Made by a program: the position numbers and the translations under genes
Source: Anaerocolumna sp. AGMB13025
GTDB lineage: Bacteria > Bacillota > Clostridia > Lachnospirales > Lachnospiraceae
Assembly (NCBI RefSeq): GCF_029689925.1
Contig: NZ_CP121445.1
Span: 597,001 to 661,000, forward strand
Direction of reading: 5' to 3'
DNA: 64,000 nucleotides
Part shown: piece by piece, positions 1 to 8,557 of the stretch
Layout of the letters: each line of letters opens with the position of its first letter
Position numbering within the stretch: the first letter of the stretch is position 1
Notes under the pieces: model-generated
Database searches by the model: none
What the model saw: the letters and a program-made list of their open reading frames with translations, nothing else
What the model was told of the DNA's origin: nothing

Positions 1-71
1 TCCTCATGTTTAAAGTCTGTAATTAAAACGTATTTCTTATCCTTAATAATAAATTCCTTGACTTTGTTCAT
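1..71 (-). CDS. N-terminal fragment of an unidentified protein, cut by the window edge
   Basis: Reading the minus strand from an ATG at 71-69, an open frame runs to the window edge and gives 23 residues beginning MNKVKEFIIKDKKYVLITDF. A good ribosome site (GAGAGGATT) lies a few bases upstream, so the start is credible. The lysine-rich beta-strand-like beginning does not let me name a family. The gene points out of the window and away from ddl. Confidence 0.55.
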   Translation of the reverse strand, partial: MNKVKEFIIKDKKYVLITDFKHE

Positions 72-254
72 ATGTAATCCTCTCAATCAATTTCAGTCTG
101 CTTGTCTTTCATAAAGGAGAGTTAAACGTATAGACTCTTAATATCTTTTGGAACAATAAGGACTGCTGCATACTCAAATATGAAACACAAATTTAAACCT
201 ATCAATTATAAACTGCCCTGGTAGAATTCAATACATAATGTAAATGAGATGAGA

Positions 255-282
255 ACGGCTGCAAGAAAGAGGTTGCAGCCGT
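255..282 (-). terminator. Probable terminator of ddl
   Basis: A perfect 10-bp stem (ACGGCTGCAA / TTGCAGCCGT) with an 8-base loop lies 60 bp beyond the ddl stop. Read on the minus strand it is followed by a moderately T-rich tract (TTCTCATCTCATTTA), which fits intrinsic termination of ddl. Nothing else is visible in 72-341. Confidence 0.55.
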
Positions 283-341
283 CTATTAACAGGAACAATA
301 TATAATAAAGTTAAAGTAATATACTTAGCTTCCGGGTTCAA

Positions 342-1583
342 CTAATTTTTAAAAGGCAGCCTGGCAATGGTACATACAAGTTCATTGTAAGATATTCCTT
401 TACTCTTTGCTTCCTGAGGAATTAAACTGGTTGGTGTCATACCGGGCAGGGTATTGGCTTCCAGGCAGATGAATTCACCTGATTCATCTAAGATAAAGTC
501 AATCCTGGAATAATCTCCGAGTCTTAAAGTCTTATGGACTCCTAGAGCTAGATTCTGTAATTTAGCGGTCAGTTCAGGAGATAAATCAGCAGGGCATACT
601 TCCTTCGTCAGACCACCCTGATATTTATTTTTATAATCATAAAAACCTTGAATAGGAATAATTTCTATGACCGGCAGTGCTTCTTTATCCAATATGCCTA
701 CGGAAAATTCTCTTCCTCTTATCATCTTTTCCACTAAAACCGTTTTTTCATAGGCAGCGGCATAATGTAAGGCTTTTTCTAACTCCTCCGTATTATTTAC
801 AATAGAAACACCAATACTGGAACCGCAGCTTAAAGGTTTAATTACACAGGGAAAACCTATTTTGCCAGTAATCTTACTATAATCACGGAGTGCTAAATCT
901 GTTACGGCTATTTGACTATCCGTTATCTGGCTTTCAGTTATAATGCTATCAGCTACTTGGTTGTCATCCATTGGACTATAAACGAGACTATCTATTATAT
1001 GATTACAAGCATTCGAAGTAGTATCGGTAATAATTTTATTACCATTTATTATAGTATCATATTTGCTGCTTTTTTCAAAGCACTTATCTGTTATATCATA
1101 TAAAATCCAGTCTGCTGTAGGAATGCCTGCCTGAACCAGCAGTTTCTTGGTAAGATCTTTATCCATAGCTAGTAAACTGCCGATATAGCCGGTTCCTGTA
1201 TATTTTATGTCAAAATTATCAAAGGTAGCCTGAATCTGTCCGTTTTCACCCATGGAACCATGTAAGGCGATAAATACTACATCGGCCAGTCGGCACAACT
1301 CTAATACATTCTTTCCAATGAGGGCTGCCTGATTATTATTTCTCTTTTTAATTTCATTTAAATCCGGTTCCTGTTCCGAGACGGTATAACTATATTTTTT
1401 ACCTTCCCAGGGCTTTGAGAACAACTGGTTTAAATCTTTAACATAATCCTGAAAGCCCTCATAAACGTCTAGAAGCAAAACCTCATGACCGGATTCCATT
1501 AAGGAATTGGCTATTAAGCTTCCGGAAGAAAGGGAAACCTCCCGCTCCGGACTTAAACCCCCCGCAAGCACGACAATTTTCAT
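342..1583 (-). CDS. ddl: D-alanine--D-alanine ligase with a large central insertion
   Basis: ATP-grasp ligase that joins two D-alanines in the cytoplasm for the peptidoglycan precursor. The N-terminal domain opens with VLAGGLSPEREVSLSSG, then the substrate segment ALHGSMGENGQ (about 107-117) and TGTGYIGSLLAMDK (129-142). The ATP-binding loop is around PLSCGSSIGVS (250-260), and the C-terminal metal/substrate region ends EANTLPGMTPTSLIPQ. At 413 residues it is longer than the usual 310-370. The excess is an insertion of about 65 residues (roughly 167-233) just before the IGFPCVIKP strand, rich in D, S, T, I and N, with a repeated S-I/Q-I-T-E/D-S-Q motif. The start codon sits at the end of a structured leader (1584-1665) that supplies a GGTG ribosome site. 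D-Ala--D-Lac activity cannot be excluded from sequence alone. Confidence 0.93.
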   Translation of the reverse strand: MKIVVLAGGLSPEREVSLSSGSLIANSLMESGHEVLLLDVYEGFQDYVKDLNQLFSKPWEGKKYSYTVSEQEPDLNEIKKRNNNQAALIGKNVLELCRLADVVFIALHGSMGENGQIQATFDNFDIKYTGTGYIGSLLAMDKDLTKKLLVQAGIPTADWILYDITDKCFEKSSKYDTIINGNKIITDTTSNACNHIIDSLVYSPMDDNQVADSIITESQITDSQIAVTDLALRDYSKITGKIGFPCVIKPLSCGSSIGVSIVNNTEELEKALHYAAAYEKTVLVEKMIRGREFSVGILDKEALPVIEIIPIQGFYDYKNKYQGGLTKEVCPADLSPELTAKLQNLALGVHKTLRLGDYSRIDFILDESGEFICLEANTLPGMTPTSLIPQEAKSKGISYNELVCTIARLPFKN

Positions 1584-1665
1584 ATTTGCACCAATTGCAT
1601 CACAAAATTACTTGTGACACAGCCACAATGTGGCATCCTTTCTATCATAATATTTTCTTTCAAAT
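1584..1665 (-). promoter_or_regulatory. Structured repeat leader, family 1, copy A (ddl)
   Basis: On the minus strand this leader contains GAAAGGATGCCACA, then TGTGGC, a hairpin TCACAA/TTGTGA (1600-1617), and the block GCAATTGGTGCAAAT immediately before the ddl ATG. Order and sequence match the leaders of coaX, the GH94 gene and the ABC gene at 56235. In this copy the spacer between the two P2 arms has collapsed to almost nothing and the distal P1 arm is missing, so it is a shortened member. The ribosome site of ddl lies inside the element. Confidence 0.65.
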
Positions 1666-1809
1666 CTTATACAAAGTGTATATTGCAAGTTCTCCTGCGA
1701 AACTGACAAATAATAAAAGTGAAACAAGTTTCATTCTTCCTGTTTAAGTTTTAGAACATGTATAGATGCCTTTCTTAATACCTGCCTCTATATGCTTATG
1801 AAATAATTC

Positions 1810-1827
1810 TTTGTATAATTATACAAA
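1810..1827. other. Perfect 18-bp palindrome in the ddl / DJ-1 intergenic region
   Basis: TTTGTATAATTATACAAA is a perfect palindrome between two divergent genes. Its position fits an operator or an AT-rich promoter element, but no regulator is indicated. Confidence 0.35.
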
Positions 1828-1922
1828 ACATTTTTTTGCTAAAATATCATAATAATGCTTCAAACATTGCAAATAGTGCCATGACAAGTTGCTTAGGTAC
1901 TTTGCGTGGTAAGCCCATAAAA

Positions 1923-2174
1923 GAAGAAACAGCAAAGGGGTCCGGCAGTATCCTGGTATGCATGTAAATTTATTGTAGGGAAAGAACCCTCATGGCACTA
2001 AAACTTGGTGAACTGCTTAAAGCAGGAGGAAAAGAACAAAACCCACTTCGTTCAGACAGTTGTTCTTTTCCTCCTTGGCGCAATTCACCAAGTTTAAGTG
2101 CCATGAGGAACCTTCCCGATACAATAAATTTACATGCATACCAGGATACTGCCGGACCCCTTTGCTGTTTCTTC
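1923..2174. repeat. 252-bp inverted repeat with 55-bp perfect outer arms
   Basis: Bases 1923-1977 are the exact reverse complement of 2120-2174 (55 bp). Inward of these, 1978-2035 and 2062-2119 still match imperfectly, including inward-facing GGAGGAAAAGAAC blocks, leaving a central loop near 2038-2058. It lies between divergent genes, downstream of neither, so it is not an ordinary terminator. The open frames inside it mirror each other and have no ribosome site, so I do not call a gene. The outer arm carries GGCAGTATCC, ATGCA and TGTAAAT in the same order as the family-1 leaders, which may indicate kinship. Confidence 0.85.
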
Positions 2175-2210
2175 CTTCATGCAATATCTCATAGATACCA
2201 AAAGTTAAGC

Positions 2211-2238
2211 TTGTCAATCATAAAAGGAATGGTATAAT
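2211..2238 (+). promoter_or_regulatory. Sigma-A promoter for the DJ-1 family gene
   Basis: TTGTCA (2211-2216), 16-bp spacer, TATAAT (2233-2238). A start near 2245 would leave a very short leader before the ribosome site AAAAGGAGTG and the ATG at 2261. Confidence 0.7.
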
Positions 2239-2260
2239 AAAATCAAAAAGGAGTGATTAT

Positions 2261-2803
2261 ATGGTATATATTTTTTTAGCAGACGGATTTGAAGAAATCG
2301 AAGGACTTACCGTCGTTGACTTATTAAGAAGGGCACAAATAGACATCTGTATGGTATCCATTACCGGTACGAAACAAGTCATAAGTTCCCATAATATAAA
2401 GATAGAAGCAGATGAGAACTATGGGGAATCCGATTACAGCAAGGGGGACATGCTGATACTTCCGGGAGGTATGCCTGGTACCAGGCACCTTGCCGAACAC
2501 CAGGAGCTGGTTACCTTGTTAAAACAGTTTAATGAAGAAAGAAGAAATATTGCAGCGATTTGCGCCGCTCCAAGTGTGCTGGGAATGGCTGGAATCTTAC
2601 AGGGAAAGAAAGCTACTTGTTTTCCAGGTTTTGAGGACTCCCTTAAGGGAGCACAGGTTACCGGTAATAAAGTAGAAGCAGATGACAATATTATTACCGG
2701 TAAAGGTATGGGAGTTTCTATTTTGTTTTCCTTAGCGATTATCGAAAAATTAAAGGATAAGGAAACAGCAGATAAAATTGCCGCTGCTATTCAGTACATC
2801 TAA
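2261..2803 (+). CDS. DJ-1/PfpI family protein
   Basis: Cytoplasmic 180-residue protein of the DJ-1/ThiJ/PfpI superfamily (YajL/ThiJ branch). It begins YIFLADGFEEIEGLTVVDLLRR, which carries the conserved glutamate of the FEEIE motif. The nucleophile-elbow cysteine lies in AAICAAPSVLG (about 107-117), followed by the GKGMGVSI segment near the C terminus. Relatives act as chaperones or glyoxalase/deglycase-like enzymes; sequence alone does not settle the activity. The start at 2261 has an AAAGGAG site 7 bp upstream and its own sigma-A promoter. Its last 17 bp overlap the end of the convergent symporter gene, so the two genes share their 3' tails. Confidence 0.88.
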   Translation: MVYIFLADGFEEIEGLTVVDLLRRAQIDICMVSITGTKQVISSHNIKIEADENYGESDYSKGDMLILPGGMPGTRHLAEHQELVTLLKQFNEERRNIAAICAAPSVLGMAGILQGKKATCFPGFEDSLKGAQVTGNKVEADDNIITGKGMGVSILFSLAIIEKLKDKETADKIAAAIQYI

Positions 2804-4097
2804 TACCACGGTATAATAGCCAAATGGAGAGAACATTTGGAATAATCATAAAAGCATTTAATAGGTCGGACAATTCCCATACAAATTCCAGAGACAGTAT
2901 GGCTCCGATAAATATCATAACAATATAACAAATGCGGTAGGTTCCTATTCCTTCTTTTCCGAAGAGGTAGACTACCGCTTTTTCTCCGAAATAAGACCAG
3001 CCGATTAAGGTTGCGGTAGCAAAGGCAATTATGGACAGACCTAATATGTATCTGCCAAAAGGTATCTGCTCAAAGGCAATTGTTGTAAGCTCCGAGGCAG
3101 AAGCACCCTTTGCTGAAAGAGGATTTTTTAAAATATTGGAGACAATAACAAGACCGGTAACGCCGCACATAACCACGGTATCCCAAAAGGTAGCGCTCAT
3201 AGATACCAGAGCCTGATTATGAGGATTATCGGTTTTGGCGCTGGCGGCAGCAATTGCGGCAGTTCCTATACCGGCTTCATTGGTAAAGAGTCCTCTGGCA
3301 ATCCCATATCTGGCAGCAGTTTTAATAGTACTGCCAATAAAACCGCCTACCATAGCACTGGGAAGAAAGGCCGAACGGACAATTAATTGTATGGCCGGAA
3401 GCAGATAGCGGTAATTCAGCACCAGAATTACAAGACAAGCCAGTATATAAAAGAATCCCATGGCCGGAACCAGCCTGGTACAAATATTACCGATGGATTT
3501 TATTCCGCCGATAATAACAAGACCTGTAAATAAGGCAGTGATAAAACCGACAAGGTAAGGTGAAAATCCCCATAAATTAGAGGTAACATCCGTAATGGAA
3601 TTAGATTGGGTGGAACAGCCCACACCATAGGAAGCTGCCAGGGTAAAAAAGCAGTATATTACAGCTAAAGGTTTGGAATGAAGACCGTTTTCTAACACGT
3701 ACATCGGACCGCCGGAGTAGGTTCCGTCTTTACCGATACGCCGGTACTGAATTCCCAGATAACATTCGGCGTAAGTAGTTGCCATGCCAAGAACACCGGT
3801 CAGCCAGATCCAGAGGATTGCACCAGGACCTCCCATAGCAACAGCAGTAGATACTCCGATAATGTTTCCAATTCCAAGTGTAGCCGCAAGGGTGGTGGTA
3901 AGTGCAGCAAAACTGCTGGTTTCACCCTCTTCACCAGAGTCTGACTTGGTGGATAGACGAATACCTTTGCCGATTTTTTTTTGAATGAATTTCAAACGGA
4001 AGGTAAGAAAAAGATGAGTGGCTAAAAGAATAAGAAGCATGGGACCATTCCAAAGGAGTTTATTTATATCTTTGATTACAGACAGTATTTCATTCAT
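2787..4097 (-). CDS. Sodium:alanine (AGCS family) symporter
   Basis: Integral membrane amino-acid:sodium symporter of the AGCS (AlsT/DagA) family, importing alanine or glycine. Hydrophobic segments run through all 436 residues. Family landmarks are TLGIGNIIGVSTAVAMGGPGA near the N terminus, TYSGGPMYVLENG, and the central NEAGIGTAAIAAASAKT. I start it at the ATG at 4097, preceded by AAGG with 7-bp spacing. An upstream TTG at 4148 is in frame but lacks a better site. It is transcribed toward and overlaps the DJ-1 gene by 17 bp. Substrate among alanine, glycine and glutamine is not resolved. Confidence 0.9.
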   Translation of the reverse strand: MNEILSVIKDINKLLWNGPMLLILLATHLFLTFRLKFIQKKIGKGIRLSTKSDSGEEGETSSFAALTTTLAATLGIGNIIGVSTAVAMGGPGAILWIWLTGVLGMATTYAECYLGIQYRRIGKDGTYSGGPMYVLENGLHSKPLAVIYCFFTLAASYGVGCSTQSNSITDVTSNLWGFSPYLVGFITALFTGLVIIGGIKSIGNICTRLVPAMGFFYILACLVILVLNYRYLLPAIQLIVRSAFLPSAMVGGFIGSTIKTAARYGIARGLFTNEAGIGTAAIAAASAKTDNPHNQALVSMSATFWDTVVMCGVTGLVIVSNILKNPLSAKGASASELTTIAFEQIPFGRYILGLSIIAFATATLIGWSYFGEKAVVYLFGKEGIGTYRICYIVMIFIGAILSLEFVWELSDLLNAFMIIPNVLSIWLLYRGIRCTE

Positions 4098-4297
4098 AAA
4101 GTACCTTGTTCCTAACAGTTTATACAGTATATGAAGGAAAAGGGACAATTAGTATTCTGATTTAATAGATGGTCTTTTTCAATTTTTTTAATAATTAAGA
4201 AACCATAATCAAAAACTATATTAATAAGAGAAAAATAAAAAATAGTTCCATTACTTACCATTATAATATTTCCCTCTTCTGTTAACAATATTACTAT

Positions 4298-4328
4298 GAT
4301 AAATGATTCTTAAAACAAATCATTTATC
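4298..4328. other. Perfect 11-bp inverted repeat upstream of the spore protein gene
   Basis: GATAAATGATT and AATCATTTATC flank a 9-base spacer, about 70 bp before the spore-protein start and between divergent transcripts. It could be an operator or an RNA hairpin. There is no T-run, so a terminator is unlikely. I see no convincing sigma-G promoter in 4098-4399. Confidence 0.4.
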
Positions 4329-4399
4329 TAATCAATTGGTATCTTGTTTTAAGCAAGTAATTAGTTGATACAACAATCTTATCGTGGAGGTGAATTATT

Positions 4400-4618
4400 A
4401 TGGCAAGTAACAACAGCGGTTCTAACAGAGCAGAAGTACCTCAGGCTAAAGAAGCACTCAGCAGATTTAAAATGGAAGTTGCATCTGAAATCGGTGTACC
4501 TTTAAAACAAGGATACAACGGTGATTTAACCAGTGCACAGAATGGATCTGTTGGCGGTGAAATGGTAAAACGTATGATTAGAAGACAAGAAGAATCCATG
4601 TCCGGAGGTTCTTTCTAA
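4400..4618 (+). CDS. Alpha/beta-type small acid-soluble spore protein
   Basis: A 72-residue DNA-binding protein made in the forespore. It coats spore DNA, protects it from UV and heat, and is degraded by the GPR protease on germination. The family pattern is clear: QAKEALSRFKMEVASEIGV contains the GPR cleavage region (around EVASE), and GYNGDLTSAQNGSVGGEMVKRMI is the second conserved block. The ribosome site GTGGAGGTG precedes the ATG. It is a lone gene with its own terminator, as usual for this family. This is the clearest evidence in the window that the organism sporulates. Confidence 0.95.
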   Translation: MASNNSGSNRAEVPQAKEALSRFKMEVASEIGVPLKQGYNGDLTSAQNGSVGGEMVKRMIRRQEESMSGGSF

Positions 4619-4700
4619 GCGAAAAAGATTTATTGCAAAACCGTTAACTTAAATTATACAACAGATGCTGCATAATTGCTTTATAAGTTAACCCTATTCA

Positions 4701-4772
4701 CATCATCTGTATATAGGATTGAAACTCTGTTTAAAACAGAACTTCAGGAATATACTACAGATGATGTTTTTT
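4701..4772 (+). terminator. Terminator after the spore protein gene
   Basis: A long stem pairs CATCATCTGTATATA with TATACTACAGATGATG, with an inner CTGTTTAAAACAG hairpin, and is followed by TTTTTT. A separate 9-bp repeat (GTTAACTTA/TAAGTTAAC) lies just upstream between about 4643 and 4690. Confidence 0.85.
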
Positions 4773-4856
4773 ATTATCAAAAGGAGCAAAGACCTAAATC
4801 AAGCATATGATAGAAAAGTAGCAACTTTAACTTAAAAACCCTTGAAACAGAATCTG

Positions 4857-4885
4857 TTGCGATAATTACCAGGTTATGTTACAAT
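4857..4885 (+). promoter_or_regulatory. Sigma-A promoter for glmM
   Basis: TTGCGA (4857-4862), 17-bp spacer, TACAAT (4880-4885), giving a leader of about 150 nt. No glmS-type ribozyme or known riboswitch is visible in that leader. Confidence 0.65.
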
Positions 4886-5043
4886 CGGTTATATGCTTTG
4901 CATACGAAGGGAAAATACAGTTCCGATACGTAAGCTGCCTTATGTCAGGCTTTTGTTCTTGAATTGTATGAAATGAATGGTATATAGAAGCAATATTGCT
5001 TATCAATTACTTGAATCGAATTTCAGATAAAAGGAGTTAGAAT

Positions 5044-6393
5044 ATGGGTAAATATTTTGGAACAGATGGTTTTCGTGGAGAAGCCAATGTAGACTTAACG
5101 GTAGAGCATGCCTATAAAGTAGGAAGGTTTTTAGGGTACTATTACGGAAAAGACCATAAAGCAAATGTAGTAATTGGAAAGGATACAAGAAGATCCAGTT
5201 ACATGTTTGAGTACGCCCTGGTTTCCGGGCTTACGGCAAGTGGTGCGGATGTATTCCTTTTACATGTAACCAGTACCCCCAGTGTTTCTTATTTAATAAG
5301 AAGCGAGAATTATGACTGTGGCATTATGATATCGGCAAGCCATAATCCATATTACGATAACGGAATAAAAATATTGAACGGCAGCGGATATAAATTAGAA
5401 GCAGAAGTAGAGGATCTGATTGAAAAGTACATAGACGGTACGGGAGAAGACATCCCTTTTGCAAAACGTGAGAAGATTGGAAGAACGACTGATTATTATA
5501 TAGGAAGAAACCGTTATATCGGATACTTAATATCTCTTGCCACCAGATCCTTTAGCGGTATGAGGGTAGGGCTTGACTGTGCTAACGGTTCCGCCTCCAC
5601 CATAGCAAAAGGTGTATTTGACGCCCTTGGAGCCAAAACCTTTACCATCCACAATGAACCAAATGGTACTAATATAAACGATGGCTGCGGATCCACCCAT
5701 ATGGAAACCCTACAAAACTATGTTATCGAGAATAAGCTGGATGTAGGTTTTGCCTTTGACGGCGACGCAGATCGCTGTTTAGCGGTGGATGATAAGGGCA
5801 ATATTATAGACGGAGACTTAATATTATATATCTGCGGTTTATATATGAAGGAACGCGGTGAATTAAACAATAACACCGTGGTAACTACCATTATGTCCAA
5901 CCTCGGTTTATACAAGGCTCTGGATGAAAAGGGAATCGGATATACGAAAACTGCCGTAGGTGATAAATACGTCTATGAAAACATGCTGGAATATGGTCAT
6001 TCCATTGGCGGAGAACAATCCGGGCATATTATCTTTAGTAAGCATGCAACTACTGGTGACGGCATACTAACTTCCCTTAAAATTATGGAGGTTATCTTAG
6101 AAAAGAAAATGAAACTTTCCGATTTGATCAAAGAAGTATATATTTATCCTCAGCTTTTGGTCAATGTAAAAGTAAAAGATAAAAAAGCTGCCAGGGAAGA
6201 TGAAAAAGTAAAAGAAATTGTAGAACAGGTTACGAAAGAACTTGGTGAGGAAGGAAGAATCATAGTCAGGGAAAGTGGTACGGAACCGGTAATACGAGTT
6301 ATGGTAGAGGCAAAAAGTAATGAACTTTGCAAACAACATGTGGACCATGTGGTGGAAGTCTTGAGAGAACAAGGTCATATCAGAAATGAATAA
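5044..6393 (+). CDS. glmM: Phosphoglucosamine mutase
   Basis: Interconverts glucosamine-6-phosphate and glucosamine-1-phosphate on the way to UDP-GlcNAc and peptidoglycan. The 449-residue length is typical. It opens MGKYFGTDGFRGEAN. The phosphoserine loop is ISASHNPYYDNG (catalytic Ser99), the metal loop is DGDADRCLAVD, and the substrate loop is GGEQSGHIIF. The phosphate-binding RESGTEPVIRVMVEA near the C terminus completes the four domains of the alpha-D-phosphohexomutase fold. AAAGGAG sits 8 bp before the ATG. It appears to be monocistronic, with a promoter on each side. Confidence 0.96.
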   Translation: MGKYFGTDGFRGEANVDLTVEHAYKVGRFLGYYYGKDHKANVVIGKDTRRSSYMFEYALVSGLTASGADVFLLHVTSTPSVSYLIRSENYDCGIMISASHNPYYDNGIKILNGSGYKLEAEVEDLIEKYIDGTGEDIPFAKREKIGRTTDYYIGRNRYIGYLISLATRSFSGMRVGLDCANGSASTIAKGVFDALGAKTFTIHNEPNGTNINDGCGSTHMETLQNYVIENKLDVGFAFDGDADRCLAVDDKGNIIDGDLILYICGLYMKERGELNNNTVVTTIMSNLGLYKALDEKGIGYTKTAVGDKYVYENMLEYGHSIGGEQSGHIIFSKHATTGDGILTSLKIMEVILEKKMKLSDLIKEVYIYPQLLVNVKVKDKKAAREDEKVKEIVEQVTKELGEEGRIIVRESGTEPVIRVMVEAKSNELCKQHVDHVVEVLREQGHIRNE

Positions 6394-6403
6394 TAAAAAA
6401 ATA

Positions 6404-6432
6404 TGGTATTTACAGAACAGCTATGTTATAAT
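6404..6432 (+). promoter_or_regulatory. Possible extended -10 promoter for tig
   Basis: TGTTATAAT (6424-6432) is a perfect -10 hexamer with an upstream TG. The -35 at the expected 17-bp spacing (TGGTAT, 6404-6409) is poor. It lies just after glmM and leaves about 155 nt of leader before tig. Confidence 0.5.
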
Positions 6433-6593
6433 ATACTAATGTCAAAACGTCAGAGTGGGAATCTGCCCTGTTTTATACGGATTTTAATGTTCTTCGTTAT
6501 TACTATAGGAGCCAGTGAAAAATACATTGACGAAAAAATTAACTGGGATCGTATCAGGAATATACGTTCACATATTTAAGGAGGAAATCAGTA

Positions 6594-7880
6594 ATGAGTT
6601 TACAAGTTGAAAAATTAGAGAAAAATATGGTGAAGCTGACCATAGAAGCGACTGCTGAGGAGTTTGAAGCCGCCATTCAGAAAGCTTATGTAAAAAATAA
6701 AGGCAAAATCAACGTTCAGGGTTTCAGAAAAGGAAAAGCTCCCCGTGCAATCATTGAAAAATTATATGGACCAAGCATATTCTATGAAGATGCTGCCAAT
6801 ATCGTAATACCGGATGCTTATGATAAAGCTGCTGAAGAAAGTGGATTAGATATCGTATCCAGACCAGAAGTCGATGTTGTTCAGATAGAAAAAGGCAAAT
6901 CCTTTATTTTTACAGCAGAAGTTGCTGTAAAACCGGAAGTAACCTTAGGCGACTATAAAGGAATTGAAGTAGAAAAGACTTTAGTAGAAGTTTCAGAAGA
7001 AGAAATCACTGCTGAAATCGATAAAGTAAGAGACCAGAACTCCAGAGTTATCAATGTGGAAGACAGACCGGTTGCGGATAAAGACATGACTGTAATTGAT
7101 TTTGAAGGATTTGTTGACGGCGTACCTTTTGAAGGCGGAAAAGCAGAAGATTATTCCTTAACCATTGGTTCCCATTCCTTTATCGATACCTTTGAAGATC
7201 AGTTAATCGGTAAAGCTATCGGTGAAGAAACAGAAGTTAATGTTACTTTCCCGGAAGAATACCATGCGGCTGAATTAGCTGGAAAGCCTGCATTATTTAA
7301 AGTAAAAGTGAAAGAAATCAAAGCAAAGGAATTACCGGAATTAGATGATGAATTTGCACAGGATGTATCTGAATTTGATACGTTAGAAGAATACAAAGCT
7401 GATGTAAAAGCTACAATCTTAGAAAAGAAAGAAAAAGAAGCCAAAACTGCAAAAGAAGATAAAGTAGTAGATAAAATCATTGAAAAAGCTACTATGGAAA
7501 TCCCGGATGCCATGATTGAAACTCAGGTAAGACAAATGGCAGACGATTTTGCACAGAGAATCCAATCTCAGGGCTTGACCATAGAACAGTACTTCCAGTT
7601 TACAGGGTTAGACAGTGCAAAATTATTTGACCAGATGAGACCTCAGGCTGTTAAGAGAATTCAGAGCAGATTAGTACTGGAAGCAGTTGTAAAAGCTGAA
7701 AATATTACCGTAGCTGATGAGGACGTAGAAAAAGAACTCACACAGATGGCAGAAACTTATAAGATGGAAGTCGATAAGTTGAAAGAATTAATCAGCGAAA
7801 AAGAAAAAGAACAAATCGTAATGGATATGGCTGTACAAAAAGCAGTCGACCTTATTGTCGAAGCTGCTGTTGAAGTTTAA
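6594..7880 (+). CDS. tig: Trigger factor
   Basis: Ribosome-associated chaperone and peptidyl-prolyl isomerase that meets nascent chains at the exit tunnel. The N-terminal ribosome-binding domain shows the signature GFRKGKAPRAIIEKLYG (about 44-60). The FKBP-like PPIase domain is near 150-245 (VIDFEGFVDGVPFEGGKAEDY), and the helical chaperone arms fill the C terminus. Length 428 is normal. AAGGAGGAAATCAGT precedes the ATG. It is followed by clpP and clpX in the same direction, the usual tig-clpP-clpX arrangement linking folding and degradation. Confidence 0.97.
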   Translation: MSLQVEKLEKNMVKLTIEATAEEFEAAIQKAYVKNKGKINVQGFRKGKAPRAIIEKLYGPSIFYEDAANIVIPDAYDKAAEESGLDIVSRPEVDVVQIEKGKSFIFTAEVAVKPEVTLGDYKGIEVEKTLVEVSEEEITAEIDKVRDQNSRVINVEDRPVADKDMTVIDFEGFVDGVPFEGGKAEDYSLTIGSHSFIDTFEDQLIGKAIGEETEVNVTFPEEYHAAELAGKPALFKVKVKEIKAKELPELDDEFAQDVSEFDTLEEYKADVKATILEKKEKEAKTAKEDKVVDKIIEKATMEIPDAMIETQVRQMADDFAQRIQSQGLTIEQYFQFTGLDSAKLFDQMRPQAVKRIQSRLVLEAVVKAENITVADEDVEKELTQMAETYKMEVDKLKELISEKEKEQIVMDMAVQKAVDLIVEAAVEV

Positions 7881-7940
7881 TAAATAAACTTTAAGCGGTG
7901 CTGCATCTTTATAGCCTGATAAAGAAAAGGAGGATTTACT

Positions 7941-8522
7941 ATGAGTTTAGTACCTTATGTCATTGAGCAAACAAGCCGTGGTGAAAGATCCTACGACATT
8001 TATTCCAGATTATTAAAAGATAGAATTATATTCCTGGGAGAAGAAGTTTCTGATGTTTCAGCAAGCATAATTGTAGCTCAGTTATTGTTTTTAGAGTCAG
8101 AAGACCCAAATAAAGATATTAATCTGTATATTAACAGCCCCGGTGGTTCTGTTACAGCAGGTATGGCTATCTATGATACAATGAATTACATCAAATGTGA
8201 CGTATCCACTACCTGTATCGGTATGGCTGCCAGCATGGGTGCCTTCCTTTTATCCGGCGGTGCAAAGGGTAAGAGATTTGCTCTTCCCAATGCAGAAGTT
8301 ATGATCCATCAGCCTTCCGGCGGTGCAAAGGGTCAGGCAACCGATATTAAGATTGTGGCAGAGAATATATTAAAGACCAAAAAGAAATTAAATGAGATAC
8401 TTGCTGCCAACACCGGCAAACCTCTTGATGTAATCGAAATCGATACCGAAAGAGATTATTACATGACCGCAGAAGAAGCGAAAGCCTATGGTCTTATTGA
8501 CAGTGTAATTACCAGCAGGTAA
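7941..8522 (+). CDS. clpP: ATP-dependent Clp protease proteolytic subunit
   Basis: Serine protease that forms the two-ring barrel degrading substrates fed by ClpX or related unfoldases. The 193 residues include catalytic Ser98 in [14 protein letters not shown] and His123 in MIHQPSGG, with the Asp in the IDTERDYYM region near the C terminus. AAAGGAGGATTTACT precedes the ATG. It lies 60 bp after tig and 35 bp before clpX, so one transcript is likely. Confidence 0.97.
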   Translation: MSLVPYVIEQTSRGERSYDIYSRLLKDRIIFLGEEVSDVSASIIVAQLLFLESEDPNKDINLYINSPGGSVTAGMAIYDTMNYIKCDVSTTCIGMAASMGAFLLSGGAKGKRFALPNAEVMIHQPSGGAKGQATDIKIVAENILKTKKKLNEILAANTGKPLDVIEIDTERDYYMTAEEAKAYGLIDSVITSR

Positions 8523-8557
8523 TTAAGGATAACTAAAAGAAGGGAGTTGATAATTGG

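Noticed and set aside
1992..2237. Open frames on both strands within the 252-bp inverted repeat
   Set aside because: They mirror each other because of the palindrome, have no properly placed ribosome site and no recognisable protein.
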